A stretch of 48,969 bases of DNA from an uncultured Burkholderiales bacterium (GTDB lineage Bacteria > Pseudomonadota > Gammaproteobacteria > Burkholderiales > Burkholderiaceae_C): contig CAIZIT010000085.1 of assembly GCA_903933115.1 (NCBI GenBank), forward strand, positions 1 to 48,969, read 5' to 3'. The position numbers and the translations under genes are program-made. The notes under the pieces were generated by a model that was not told the DNA's origin, made no database searches, and saw only the letters and a program-made list of their open reading frames with translations. Shown here piece after piece: positions 35,580 to 44,219 of the stretch. The first letter of the stretch is position 1; each line of letters begins with the position of its first letter.

Positions 35580-36335
35580 TCATGCGCCAAATGCATCCCA
35601 AAGGAGTTTGAGACCCGTCAAGAACATCCCCGCATGGACCAACTTGAAAAACAAATCGGGCTTCATTTTTTTAGCCCACCGAATGCCCAACCACACCCCA
35701 ATGGGTGCAAAGGGGAGCAATGTGAGTGAGGTCATCATGTTTTGCGTGTCCAACAAGCCCAGCAAAGCATAAGGGGCCCATTTGGACAAGTTCACAAAAG
35801 TAAAAAGCACCGCCAATGTGGCCGCAAAGCGCATGGGTGCCAAATTCAAAGGCAGCATATAAGCGTTGATGGGCGGCCCACCAGCGTGCGCCAAAAAGCT
35901 CGTGAATCCTGAGGTGATGGTGAGCAAAATGCCCGTTCTCTTACCAGGAGAAGAAAACAGCTTGGCTTTGGGGAAATAAACCCGTTGCACCAAAAAAAGA
36001 ATCGTGCAAATGCCCACAATGCCAGAGACCCATCTGGCGTCCAAGGTTTTAAAGGACAAGTAACCCAAGAACACCCCAAAGATGGACCATGGGATCAGCC
36101 ACTTCAAGAGATCTTTGTCAAAATCTTTTCTAAAAGCGTGAATGCTGAGCAAATCCAATACCAAGAGCACGGGCATCAAAATGGCAGCGGCGGCGGGGAC
36201 ACTCACGACCATCGCCATCAAGGGCACGGCAATGGACCCCAGCCCAGAGCCAAAGCCGCTCTTACTGATCCCTAGAATCACCACCGCTGGAATGGCCACC
36301 CCATAAAACCAGGGGTCGACCATGGGCCAAGTCAT
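35580..36335 (-). CDS. TauE/SafE family sulfite/anion exporter
   Basis: A 251-residue membrane protein with about eight helices. Typical segments are VILGISKSGFGSGLGSIAVPL near the N-terminus and TSGFTSFLAHAGGPPINAYMLPL in the middle, each with the Gly-rich loop of the family. TauE/SafE proteins move sulfite, sulfoacetate or other organic anions. Here the gene is 12 bp from the nitroreductase and within a catabolic run, so it may export or import an acid formed by that pathway. The direction and substrate are unknown. Confidence 0.9.
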   Translation of the reverse strand: MTWPMVDPWFYGVAIPAVVILGISKSGFGSGLGSIAVPLMAMVVSVPAAAAILMPVLLVLDLLSIHAFRKDFDKDLLKWLIPWSIFGVFLGYLSFKTLDARWVSGIVGICTILFLVQRVYFPKAKLFSSPGKRTGILLTITSGFTSFLAHAGGPPINAYMLPLNLAPMRFAATLAVLFTFVNLSKWAPYALLGLLDTQNMMTSLTLLPFAPIGVWLGIRWAKKMKPDLFFKLVHAGMFLTGLKLLWDAFGA

Positions 36336-36347
36336 AAAGCCTGGGGC

Positions 36348-36935
36348 TTAGAGAATTTGACAAGCTTCTTCAAAGCTCAATCTGGGGTTTCTGGGGAACA
36401 ACTTGCTGGTATCGATGTAGCCCAAATTGACGATGAAATTCACACTGAAGCGTCCATCGGGGAAGAACTCTTGGTTGACCTTTGCCGCATCAAAGCCGCT
36501 CATGGGGCCGCAATCGAGACCATAGGCTCTGGCAGCGATCATGAAGTATGCGCCTCCCAAAGTCCCGTTTCTGCTGGCCGTACCTGCAGCCAAGCCTGCG
36601 TTGCCAGCAAACATCTCTTTGGCGTCAGGCTTATTGGGGAAGACTTTGGGCATGTTTTCATAAAAATGATTGTCTGTGGCAACGATGACCGTCACGGGCG
36701 CGCTCTTGGTCTTGTCGACATTGCCTGGACTCATGGCACCCAAAACTCTTTCTTTGGCAGCAGGCGTTGTCAAGAAAATGTAGCGCGTGGGTTGGCAATT
36801 CATGGAGGTCGAGCCCATCTTGGCCAAGTCATAGACTTTGTGCAGCAGTTCGGCTGGAACCGCTTTGTCGATGAAACCATTGGCTGTCCTGGCATCGTTG
36901 AACAGTGCATTCATTGCATTTTGATCGATCGTCAT
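36348..36935 (-). CDS. Nitroreductase family, malonic semialdehyde reductase (RutE)-like
   Basis: A 195-residue FMN-dependent oxidoreductase. The segment STSMNCQPTRYIFLTTPAAKERV and the late GAYFMIAARAYGLDCGPMSGFD match the RutE/HadB subgroup, which reduces malonic semialdehyde or 3-oxo acids, and differ from classic NfsB. The Asn-Pro-type end LFPRNPRLSFEEACQIL is also usual for RutE-like proteins. It could detoxify an aldehyde formed by the pathway. No other rut genes are present, so pyrimidine breakdown is not suggested. Confidence 0.87.
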   Translation of the reverse strand: MTIDQNAMNALFNDARTANGFIDKAVPAELLHKVYDLAKMGSTSMNCQPTRYIFLTTPAAKERVLGAMSPGNVDKTKSAPVTVIVATDNHFYENMPKVFPNKPDAKEMFAGNAGLAAGTASRNGTLGGAYFMIAARAYGLDCGPMSGFDAAKVNQEFFPDGRFSVNFIVNLGYIDTSKLFPRNPRLSFEEACQIL

Positions 36936-36947
36936 GATGATTTTCCT

Positions 36948-37256
36948 TTAATTGATTGAAACAACATAATCCACCTGGTGCCTGGCCACCCTCAGGCCAT
37001 TCAGTGCATCCCTCACCTTCAAATGCTCAGGATGAACGGCATAGGCATCCAAATCCGCTTGGGCCTCAAATTCGGTGTAAAGCACCACATCACACGCATA
37101 GTCAATGCCGCTGTGATCCACGCCCACCTCCAAGTGCACCATCCCTGGGATTTTACCCTTTAGCGACTCAAAAGCACTTTTGACTTTGTCGATGTTGGCC
37201 TTTTTCTCGGCCGAAGATTCGCCCAAAATATTCCACATCACGATATGTTTGATCAT
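36948..37256 (-). CDS. Dabb (stress-responsive A/B barrel) domain protein
   Basis: A 102-residue small dimeric alpha+beta barrel protein, with the MIKHIVMWNI start, the SLKGKIPGMVHLEVGVDHSG middle and the VHPEHLKVRDAL segment. Members range from stress proteins to polyketide cyclases and ring-modifying enzymes. It is 12 bp upstream of the nitroreductase and 30 bp downstream of the TctC gene, so it is in the same run. A role in closing or isomerising a ring intermediate is possible but not shown. Confidence 0.88.
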   Translation of the reverse strand: MIKHIVMWNILGESSAEKKANIDKVKSAFESLKGKIPGMVHLEVGVDHSGIDYACDVVLYTEFEAQADLDAYAVHPEHLKVRDALNGLRVARHQVDYVVSIN

Positions 37257-37286
37257 CGAGATACCTTTGTTTTTTTGTAGGTGGGT

Positions 37287-38282
37287 TCATTCTGGCTGAA
37301 TACCGAGCACATGAATGAGAGGCACCCAGCGGGCCAAGTCCCGCTTCAAAATGGCCTTGCTGTCCTCAGCCCCCATGGCCAAGACCCGTCCACCTTGCTT
37401 TTCAAAGCGCTCTCGAACCTCAGGCGCTGCCATCGCCTCCAAGACGCTCGCCTTTAAGACAGCCATCTCCTTGGCGGGGGTCTTTGCAGAAGCGAACAAA
37501 CCGAACCAGGACTCCAGCTCCAAGTTTTGAATGCCACTTTCTCTCAAGGTGGGTACTTGGGGGTGCATGGCCAAGCGTTGAGGGCCAGAGACCGCGATCG
37601 CCTTCAATTGCCCAGAGTCCACATGTACACGTGCCGTGGAGGAGAGATCAAAGAACAAATCCACACGAGAGCCCATCAAATCGGTGTAAGCGGCTTGAGC
37701 GCCTTTGTAAGGCACATGCGTGAGTTGTACGCCCGCCAAATGCCAGAGTGCCGCAGCGATCACATGCTGCCCCGAGCCATTGCCAGCAGACGCATAGGTC
37801 ACCTGACCCGGCTTGGCCCGTGCCAGCTCAATCCATTCGGCCAGTGTCTTTTGTGGCGCATCTTTTCTGGACACCAAGGTGTAGCTGTATCCAACCGCCA
37901 AACCCAAAGGCTCAAAGTCCCGTACAGGGTCGTAGGACAAATTTTTATAAAGTCCCGCATTCAGCACCATGTTGGAGACCGAGCCCAAGAGCAAGGTGTA
38001 GCCATCCGCTGGCGCTTTGGCCGCAATGTCCGTTCCAACAAGCGTGCCTGAGCCTGTGCGGTTCTCCACCACAACGCCATTGGCAAAGCGTTGAGCCATT
38101 TTGTCGCCCATCACGCGTGCGACAAAATCAAATCCACCGCCAGCGGGTTGAGGCACGACGATGCGAATGGCCTTGCTGGGAAAAGCGTCTTGAGCCTGAG
38201 CACTCAAGGCCCAGGGGTTCATGCCGAGCATCGCAGCCGAGTTGCTCAGCGCCAGGGTTTTAAGCAAATGACGTCTGTCCAT
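37287..38282 (-). CDS. Tripartite tricarboxylate-type substrate-binding protein (Bug/TctC)
   Basis: A 331-residue orphan receptor. It starts with a twin-Arg signal (MDRRHLLKTLAL), cleaved probably after LSAQAQ, followed by FPSKAIRIVVPQPAGGGFDF, DGYTLLLGSVSNM and VPYKGAQAAYTDL. It should bring a carboxylated compound into the pathway encoded by its neighbours: it lies between the SnoaL-like gene upstream (65 bp) and Dabb downstream. No permease genes accompany it. This is the second of three such receptors in the window; they differ clearly in sequence. Confidence 0.92.
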   Translation of the reverse strand: MDRRHLLKTLALSNSAAMLGMNPWALSAQAQDAFPSKAIRIVVPQPAGGGFDFVARVMGDKMAQRFANGVVVENRTGSGTLVGTDIAAKAPADGYTLLLGSVSNMVLNAGLYKNLSYDPVRDFEPLGLAVGYSYTLVSRKDAPQKTLAEWIELARAKPGQVTYASAGNGSGQHVIAAALWHLAGVQLTHVPYKGAQAAYTDLMGSRVDLFFDLSSTARVHVDSGQLKAIAVSGPQRLAMHPQVPTLRESGIQNLELESWFGLFASAKTPAKEMAVLKASVLEAMAAPEVRERFEKQGGRVLAMGAEDSKAILKRDLARWVPLIHVLGIQPE

Positions 38283-38347
38283 GCGATTTAACTCTCCAAG
38301 TTCAGAATTTTGGTGGCCGATCAGTGGTTCACTAAAAGCTTCTAAGC

Positions 38348-38956
38348 TCAGCGCACCAAGGGCTTACCGGCCAACCAATCAGCACCCCGTTTGTAGAGGT
38401 CTTGAACCACCTCTCCTTTGAGCATGGGCATGTCCATTTTGACGGTGTAGCCAATATTGGTCTGAATGTAGGCCAAATGACGGTAGCCTTCTGGGTAATT
38501 CATGAGGGCTTTAGCGTCGAGCACCAAGGTTGCACCGGGATCGACAGGATCGATACGGTCTTTTTCATAAATGGGCTGACGATGCACCAGGCCCCATTGC
38601 CCATTGCGCTCTTCAAAGAAGTCGTAAAAGCGACCCGTACACACCACGTCACAAAGCACATCTTGGACGGGGCCACGCTGGGAGATGGTCATCTTGGTTT
38701 GAGCAATGGCACGAGTGCCATGGATCTCGATGGAGGAGCCGCCCAAAAAATGCAAAATGCTCACGCCCTTGTTCCAGCCCTCAATGGTCACTTTGATGAA
38801 CTCTTCATAATGACCTTGAAACCATGTGGCCATCATGACGCCATCATCATGCCAAACGGTCTTGAAGCGTTCCCAGTCGCCCGCATCTCTCCATACCGCC
38901 CAGTTTTCAACCAATTGACGAATTTTTAACTCTTGCACCATCTTCGAATCCAACAT
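38348..38956 (-). CDS. SnoaL-like/nuclear transport factor 2 family protein
   Basis: A 202-residue protein with the NTF2/SnoaL fold: QLVENWAVWRDAGDWERFKTVWHDDGVM near the start, then IEIHGTRAIAQTKMTISQRG and FYDFFEERNGQWGLVHRQPIYEKDRIDPVDP. The latter stretch resembles SnoaL-like proteins that sit in aromatic or steroid degradation gene sets, including dehydratase/cyclase members. I start at ATG 38956 (MLDSKMVQELKIR), with AAGG 8-11 bases upstream; an internal ATG 38941 is also possible. The longer open frame to 39142 has no family sequence. Heads the six-gene run and is divergent from the FAD monooxygenase. Confidence 0.85.
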   Translation of the reverse strand: MLDSKMVQELKIRQLVENWAVWRDAGDWERFKTVWHDDGVMMATWFQGHYEEFIKVTIEGWNKGVSILHFLGGSSIEIHGTRAIAQTKMTISQRGPVQDVLCDVVCTGRFYDFFEERNGQWGLVHRQPIYEKDRIDPVDPGATLVLDAKALMNYPEGYRHLAYIQTNIGYTVKMDMPMLKGEVVQDLYKRGADWLAGKPLVR

Positions 38957-39196
38957 GAGGTCTGCCTTTTTGATTTGATTGATAAAATTTTTGGGGTCGT
39001 CCCCCCCAAGGATGCACCAAAGCTTTAAAGAAGCGATCTGTGTCCTTGAATCAACCCCGGATGTTACAACTGTTTTTGAAATCACTCGGCCCAAGTAACC
39101 CTTAAGCGGCATTGAGTACCCCTTAAAAAACTCACAAGTCATGAGAGAATCCCTCTCTTTGAATCCCTCACCTTACCCTCATCACCATTACCGACC

Positions 39197-40876
39197 ATGA
39201 CAGAATTCGACGTCATCATTGCCGGAGGGGGCCCCAGCGGCCTGATCTTGGCCAGTGAGTTGGGCCAAAGAGGCATCTCTTGCCTGCTGCTTGACATGAA
39301 AGCCTCCACAGCTTTTAACCCACAAGCCAACGCCACCCAAGCCAGAACCATGGAGCATTACCGCCGATTGGGCTTTGCACATGAGATTCGTGCCTTGGGT
39401 TTGCCAAGTGATCACCCCACAGACATTGCCTACTTCACCCGACTGTCAAAACACGAATTGGCCAGGCTTTCCTTGCCCACTGCCGCTCAAGCGGTCAAGA
39501 CCATCAAAACGCTCAAAGGCTCCTGGAGTGCAGCTGAGTTGCCGCACCGTGTTTCACAAAAGTTTGTTGAAACAGTCCTGAAGAAACACGCCTCCAAGCA
39601 TGAGAGCAACGATATCCGATTCGGCTGGAAGGTCCAAGAGATCACCTCTCACGAAGACCATGTGATCGTGAAAGCCCACCCCCTTTCAACTGGCGCTGAT
39701 GCATCGAGCTCGGAGCCTTCAAACGTCGAGCTCTTCAAGTGCAAGTACTTGGTGGGCGCCGATGGGCCTAGGAGCAACATTCGCCATCAACTGGGCATTT
39801 CTTACACGGGAGAAACTGGGGTCAAGAGAAGTTACATGGGCGGCGAGATGTTTGCCGTTTATTTGCGATCGAGCGATATTTACAAAAACATTCCACACCC
39901 CAGAGCTTGGATGTACGTGACGGTCAACAACCAAAGGAGATGTTTCTTGGCCTCGGTGGACGGCCAAGAACAGTTTGCCTTCCATTCGGCCTTGCATGAG
40001 GGAGAGAGTGCAGAGCATTGGGGACTTGAGGAGGTGAAAATGCGGCTCAAAGAATTGATGGGCTGTGAAGTGGACTTTGAAGTCTTGTCGATGCAGTCTT
40101 GGATTGCAGGCCACTCTTTGGTGGCTGAGCACTTCTCCAAGGACCGGGTCTTTTTGATGGGCGATGCCGCTCATTTGTTCACCCCTACGGGGGGCCTGGG
40201 CTACAACACCGCCGTTGAAGATGCGGTCAATTTGGGCTGGAAACTCGCCCATGTCATCAAAGGCCTTGCACCCGAGACACTTTTAGACAGCTACGAACTC
40301 GAGCGCCGCCCCTTGGCCATCCGTAACACAGGCTATGCCAAGCAATTCGCGGACTCGGTGGGACTTTTCCCCGTGAGCAATGAGTTTGAACTCGAGACCC
40401 CAGAGGCCCAAGCGGAGAGGGATCGCGCAAGTGAGCACTTCAATGCCCATGTGAGACTGGAGTTCAACATCCCTGGCGTGACTTTTGGTGGGCGCTATGA
40501 CCACTCCCCCATCATCATCAAAGACGACTCTGAGGCACCGAAAGATCAAGCCAATCACTACGAGCCCAGCGCCTGCCCAGGGGGGCGCCCACCCCACCTG
40601 TGGCTAGAAGACGGCAGCTCACTCTTTGATGCATTTGGTCCCGAGTGGACCCTGCTTTGCACCCAAGAGAGCGCCCGGGATGTCTCTGCATGGCAGCTCG
40701 CAGCCCAACGAATGGGCTTACAGCTGAAGTGCTTGTATTTGCCCCAAAAAGAGCTCCAAGAGCTCTACATCGCCCCTTTGGCGCTCATACGACCCGATCA
40801 AATGGTGGGCTGGAGAGGCAATGCCCTGATGGAGGCTCAAATTCATGAGCTCTTCAAAAAGCTTTTGGGTGGATGA
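39197..40876 (+). CDS. FAD-dependent aromatic monooxygenase (PheA/TfdB type)
   Basis: A 559-residue class A flavoprotein hydroxylase. It has the dinucleotide fold GGGPSG at residues 10-15, the DG motif GADGPRSNIRHQLG for NAD(P)H and FAD, and the GD motif VFLMGDAAHLFTPTGGLGYN. The C-terminal thioredoxin-like domain seen in phenol hydroxylases is partly recognisable (SLFDAFGPEWTLLCTQ). It should hydroxylate an aromatic ring. It is divergent from the six-gene minus run by 240 bp; fpr follows 239 bp later. Substrate could be a phenol, chlorophenol, 3-hydroxyphenyl acid or resorcinol; sequence alone does not decide. Confidence 0.93.
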   Translation: MTEFDVIIAGGGPSGLILASELGQRGISCLLLDMKASTAFNPQANATQARTMEHYRRLGFAHEIRALGLPSDHPTDIAYFTRLSKHELARLSLPTAAQAVKTIKTLKGSWSAAELPHRVSQKFVETVLKKHASKHESNDIRFGWKVQEITSHEDHVIVKAHPLSTGADASSSEPSNVELFKCKYLVGADGPRSNIRHQLGISYTGETGVKRSYMGGEMFAVYLRSSDIYKNIPHPRAWMYVTVNNQRRCFLASVDGQEQFAFHSALHEGESAEHWGLEEVKMRLKELMGCEVDFEVLSMQSWIAGHSLVAEHFSKDRVFLMGDAAHLFTPTGGLGYNTAVEDAVNLGWKLAHVIKGLAPETLLDSYELERRPLAIRNTGYAKQFADSVGLFPVSNEFELETPEAQAERDRASEHFNAHVRLEFNIPGVTFGGRYDHSPIIIKDDSEAPKDQANHYEPSACPGGRPPHLWLEDGSSLFDAFGPEWTLLCTQESARDVSAWQLAAQRMGLQLKCLYLPQKELQELYIAPLALIRPDQMVGWRGNALMEAQIHELFKKLLGG

Positions 40877-40892
40877 CCCTGGCGTGAAACGA

Positions 40893-40914
40893 TGGGGCCG
40901 ATGAAGCGGCCCCA
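40893..40914 (+). other. Stem-loop after the monooxygenase gene
   Basis: TGGGGCCG pairs with CGGCCCCA across ATGAAG. The stem is strong but is followed by AATGTGTT rather than a T-run, so it is a possible Rho-assisted end or mRNA stabiliser. Confidence 0.5.
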
Positions 40915-41036
40915 AATGTGTTGAAGTTAAGCCGCCTTGACAGGGGTCGATGAGTCGAGCGCCAAAGCAAGGGGTGTGTGTTTTTTGCAAACCCAAGACT
41001 CCAGGCCTGTTAAAATCAAAAGTTAACGTGAACGAG

Positions 41037-41061
41037 CTCATCCGACCTATTTTGGGATGAG
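41037..41061 (+). other. Stem-loop in the fpr leader
   Basis: CTCATCC pairs with GGATGAG across 11 bases, 54 bp before the fpr ATG. It could affect fpr expression; no known riboswitch pattern is evident. Confidence 0.35.
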
Positions 41062-41115
41062 ACTGAAGCTCAGTCCTCTCACCTTTGTTTCTCCCCACCA
41101 ACCATCACCACCACC

Positions 41116-41889
41116 ATGAGTGCCATGCATCAAGAAAAGGTTTTATCTGTTCATCACTGGACAGACCGTCTCTTTAGTTTCACCACCACGAGGGACATGG
41201 CGCTTCGGTTCTCGAATGGCCACTTCACCATGATTGGCCTCATGGTCAACAACAAACCGCTGCTTCGCGCGTACAGCGTGGTGAGCGCGAACTATGAAGA
41301 GCATCTCGAGTTCTTGAGCATCAAGGTGCCGGATGGCCCCTTGACCTCAAGACTGCAGCACATCCAAGTTGGAGACATGATCATTGTCGGGCGCAAGCCC
41401 ACTGGCACGCTGCTCATTGACTATTTGTTGCCTGCCAAGAACTTGTACCTGATTGGCTCTGGGACGGGCGTTGCGCCTTTCTTAAGCATCATCAGAGACC
41501 CTGAGACTTATGAAAAATTTGAAAAAGTGGTGCTCATCCATGGTGTGCGCGAAGTCAAAGAACTGGCTTACCACGACTACCTCACCGAAGAGTTGCCCAA
41601 GCATGAGTTGCTTGGCGAGATGGTCTCTGAGCAATTGATTTATTACCCCACAGTCACCCGTGAGCCTTTTAGAAATCAAGGTCGCAGCACCGACTTGATC
41701 ACCTCTGGAAAATTGGCACAAGACTTGAACCTACCCGACCTCAACCCTGAGACCGACCGGGTGATGCTTTGTGGCAGCCCCCAATTGCTCAAAGACTTGA
41801 AGGCCATTTTGGAGAGCCGTCACTTCGTGGAGGGCAACACCAGCACGCCTGGGCAGTACGTGGTTGAACGCGCATTTGTAGAGCAATAA
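41116..41889 (+). CDS. fpr: Ferredoxin-NADP+ reductase
   Basis: Fpr exchanges electrons between NADPH and ferredoxin or flavodoxin through FAD. The 257-residue protein has the FAD motif RAYSVVS (Arg51-Ser57), the NADP-binding GSGTGVAPFLSIIRD, and the C-terminal family ending YVVERAFVEQ. This is the bacterial subclass I type. It could supply reducing power to the ferredoxin encoded at 14 kb or respond to oxidative stress; there is no regulator gene nearby. It converges on the dehydrogenase gene that ends at 41984. Confidence 0.95.
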   Translation: MSAMHQEKVLSVHHWTDRLFSFTTTRDMALRFSNGHFTMIGLMVNNKPLLRAYSVVSANYEEHLEFLSIKVPDGPLTSRLQHIQVGDMIIVGRKPTGTLLIDYLLPAKNLYLIGSGTGVAPFLSIIRDPETYEKFEKVVLIHGVREVKELAYHDYLTEELPKHELLGEMVSEQLIYYPTVTREPFRNQGRSTDLITSGKLAQDLNLPDLNPETDRVMLCGSPQLLKDLKAILESRHFVEGNTSTPGQYVVERAFVEQ

Positions 41890-41983
41890 GTCATTTGAGC
41901 GCATGGGGCTTGAAAAAAGCCACCAGCGCCCGCCCCTTCAGAAGCCACAGGCTTCATGGACTGAGAGCTTGATCCTCCCATCC

Positions 41984-42877
41984 TTAAAGATCAGAGGGCA
42001 AGCCGCTCATTCTCTCAATCACCTTGATCACGGCTGCGTAGTCCAGCTCCGCATCCCCTTGTGCCACAGCCGACTTCATCCACTCAAAGGTGGTTGAAGT
42101 TTGCACCAAAGGCACGTTGAGTGCATCGGCCGCTTGCAGCATCAAGGACAAATCCTTTTGCATTTGAGGCACCGTGAAGGTGGGCGTAAAGTCTCTTTGC
42201 CCCAAAGGCAAACCCAGTTGAGCGGCTTTGGCCTTGATGATGGGCGAGCCCACCGCGCTCTCCCCAATGACTTGCCACATTTGGCTCCAATCCAAGCCCC
42301 CTGCACGGCCCAAACTCAATCCCTCGGCCAACATCGCTGAGGTTTGAACGATCAACAAATTGACCACCAATTTCATCAAACGACTTTGCTCGGCCTCACC
42401 GAGGTAGAAGATCTTCGAGCCCCAAGAGGCCAGCATGGGCGAGAGGGCATCAAAGCAAGCCTGGGGACCCGAAGCCATGATGGTCAAGAGCTTGGCCTGA
42501 GCCATGTGGTTGTTCCCAGAGACCGTCACCCTCAAATACTCAACTCCTTTTGCAGCCAAAAGCGCATGGCAGCGAGCAGAGGCGTGCACAGAGACCGTGC
42601 TCGTGTCGATCAAAACAGCCCCCCTCTTCGCCTCATCAGCCACTTGCTGAGCCACACCCAAAAGGGCCTCGTCGTTGGGCAAGGAGCTGAAGATGAGATC
42701 GGCCTTGGCCAAATCCGTGGAGAGCGCCTGTGCGACCTTTAAACCCGATTGCCTGGCCAGGGCCAAGCGCTCCTCGGCGGGATCAAAAACCAGCAACTCA
42801 GAGATGGCGCTGTTGCTTTGAAGGTGCAAGGCCATGGGCAAGCCCATTTTGCCCATGCCCAGAAAAACTGTTTTCAT
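41984..42877 (-). CDS. NAD(P)-dependent beta-hydroxyacid dehydrogenase (HIBADH/TSR family)
   Basis: A 297-residue Rossmann enzyme that oxidises a 3-hydroxy acid, for example 3-hydroxyisobutyrate or tartronate semialdehyde. It has the N-terminal GMGKMG motif at residues 7-12, the TVSGNNHMAQAKLLTIMASG substrate loop (usual form 'PVSGG'), and the catalytic Lys in SRLMKLVVNLLIV. The Gly in the family's PVSGG loop is replaced by Asn here, which may change substrate fit. It lies 54 bp after a TctC gene on the same strand, so an import-to-oxidation link is likely. Its paralogue is at 44220. Confidence 0.9.
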   Translation of the reverse strand: MKTVFLGMGKMGLPMALHLQSNSAISELLVFDPAEERLALARQSGLKVAQALSTDLAKADLIFSSLPNDEALLGVAQQVADEAKRGAVLIDTSTVSVHASARCHALLAAKGVEYLRVTVSGNNHMAQAKLLTIMASGPQACFDALSPMLASWGSKIFYLGEAEQSRLMKLVVNLLIVQTSAMLAEGLSLGRAGGLDWSQMWQVIGESAVGSPIIKAKAAQLGLPLGQRDFTPTFTVPQMQKDLSLMLQAADALNVPLVQTSTTFEWMKSAVAQGDAELDYAAVIKVIERMSGLPSDL

Positions 42878-42931
42878 AGTGGTGAGACTTTCAAAAGCAG
42901 GGCGTCACTTGAGTGCTGTCAGCCCCGGATA

Positions 42932-43939
42932 TCAACTGCCTTTGAGGCCCGCGGCCTTGGCGATTTTGGCAGCCGAGTCCATTTCGGATTTGATGAAGGC
43001 GTTGAAGGCCTCAGGGGTCATGGGCATGGGCTCTGCTCCCAAACGGTTCAACTTGTCCTTGACATCGGCTTGCGCCAAAGCTTTGATGACCTCGTCATGC
43101 AGCCTCTTCACAATCGGTGCTGGAGTTGCACTGGGCACGAGCATGCCCACCCAAAACACATAATCCGAACCCGCCACGCCCGCCTCGAGTGTGGTGGGCA
43201 CTTGGGGCAATGTGGCTGAACGCTGGGCGGTGCTCACGGCCAAAGCCTGCAGCTTGCCGTCTTTGATCAAGGGCAGCGCCGAGGACAAAGGCGCAAAGAA
43301 CCAATCGTTTCTTCCACCAATGACATCTGAGAGCGCCTCGGGCGTGCCTTTAAAGGGCACATGAACCGCGTCGATGGCGGCTTGCAACTTGAACTTCTCA
43401 GCATTCAGATGGGTGGCACTGCCCATGCCGGCTGAGGCGTAATTCAACTGCCCAGGAGAGGCCTTGGCAGCGGCAATCAAATCACCCACGCCCTTCCAAC
43501 CTCTGGCCGGAGAGACCACCAAAACGTTGGGCAAAGCCGCCAGTGGGGTCACGCCGGAGAGATCCTTCACCGTGTCGTAAGGCAAATTGGGATAAATGGA
43601 GGGGTTCAAGGCGTGGCCAGATGAGTGAACCAAGATGGTGTATCCATCGGGGTCGGACTTGGCCACTTGGGAAGCGGCAATCGTGCCCCCTGCACCAGGG
43701 CGATTTTCAATCAAGACGGGTTGACCCAAACTTTTGCTCATCACATCGGCAACGGTTCTGGCGACAATGTCGGTGCCGCTTCCTGCCGTGAAGGGCACGA
43801 AGAAACGAATGGGCTTAGTTGGATAGGTGTTTTGTGCGTGAGCTGAGCCCAAGGCCATGGCAAAGCCAAGGCCAAGGCCAATACCAAGGACTAGGGTGTT
43901 CAAGCCCTTGATGGGGCCTATCAAATATTTGCAAAACAT
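42932..43939 (-). CDS. Tripartite tricarboxylate-type substrate-binding protein (Bug/TctC)
   Basis: A 335-residue receptor with a Sec-type signal (LVLGIGLGLGFAMALGSAHAQ) rather than the twin-Arg signals of the other two receptors. It then shows the family segments YPTKPIRFFVPFTAGSGTDI, NRPGAGGTIAASQV, DGYTILVHSSGHALN and VPFKGTPEALSDVIGG. No TctA or TctB is near. It is placed between the two hydroxyacid dehydrogenases, all on the minus strand, so a hydroxy-carboxylate ligand is a reasonable guess. Confidence 0.92.
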   Translation of the reverse strand: MFCKYLIGPIKGLNTLVLGIGLGLGFAMALGSAHAQNTYPTKPIRFFVPFTAGSGTDIVARTVADVMSKSLGQPVLIENRPGAGGTIAASQVAKSDPDGYTILVHSSGHALNPSIYPNLPYDTVKDLSGVTPLAALPNVLVVSPARGWKGVGDLIAAAKASPGQLNYASAGMGSATHLNAEKFKLQAAIDAVHVPFKGTPEALSDVIGGRNDWFFAPLSSALPLIKDGKLQALAVSTAQRSATLPQVPTTLEAGVAGSDYVFWVGMLVPSATPAPIVKRLHDEVIKALAQADVKDKLNRLGAEPMPMTPEAFNAFIKSEMDSAAKIAKAAGLKGS

Positions 43940-43987
43940 GTTCAGTCTCCTTCTTGGGTCACTTCTTGTTGTGAGCTCTTGCGGTTT

Positions 43988-44026
43988 GAGCTTCTTGAAT
44001 GAGTTTCTTGAATCAGCTTCTTGGAT
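43988..44026. repeat. 13-bp degenerate tandem repeat
   Basis: Three units, GAGCTTCTTGAAT, GAGTTTCTTGAAT and CAGCTTCTTGGAT, lie upstream of the TctC gene that starts at 43939, within the 280-bp gap to the next gene. Nothing else was recognised in this gap. Confidence 0.75.
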
Positions 44027-44219
44027 GAGCTGTTAAATGGCGGTGCACTTTTTAGCAAATGCTTGGCGCTTTCACGGCCCTTGGGCGAATAGCGCCCCTG
44101 AGCCATGGAGTTGGATCACCTTGAACTCTAGGAGGGGCATAGATTCAAGATGCGCCTGAATGAAGGGATGCGCAATGGGCTATAACTGATCGGCCCCAGC
44201 CCCCTCATCATGATGCGCC

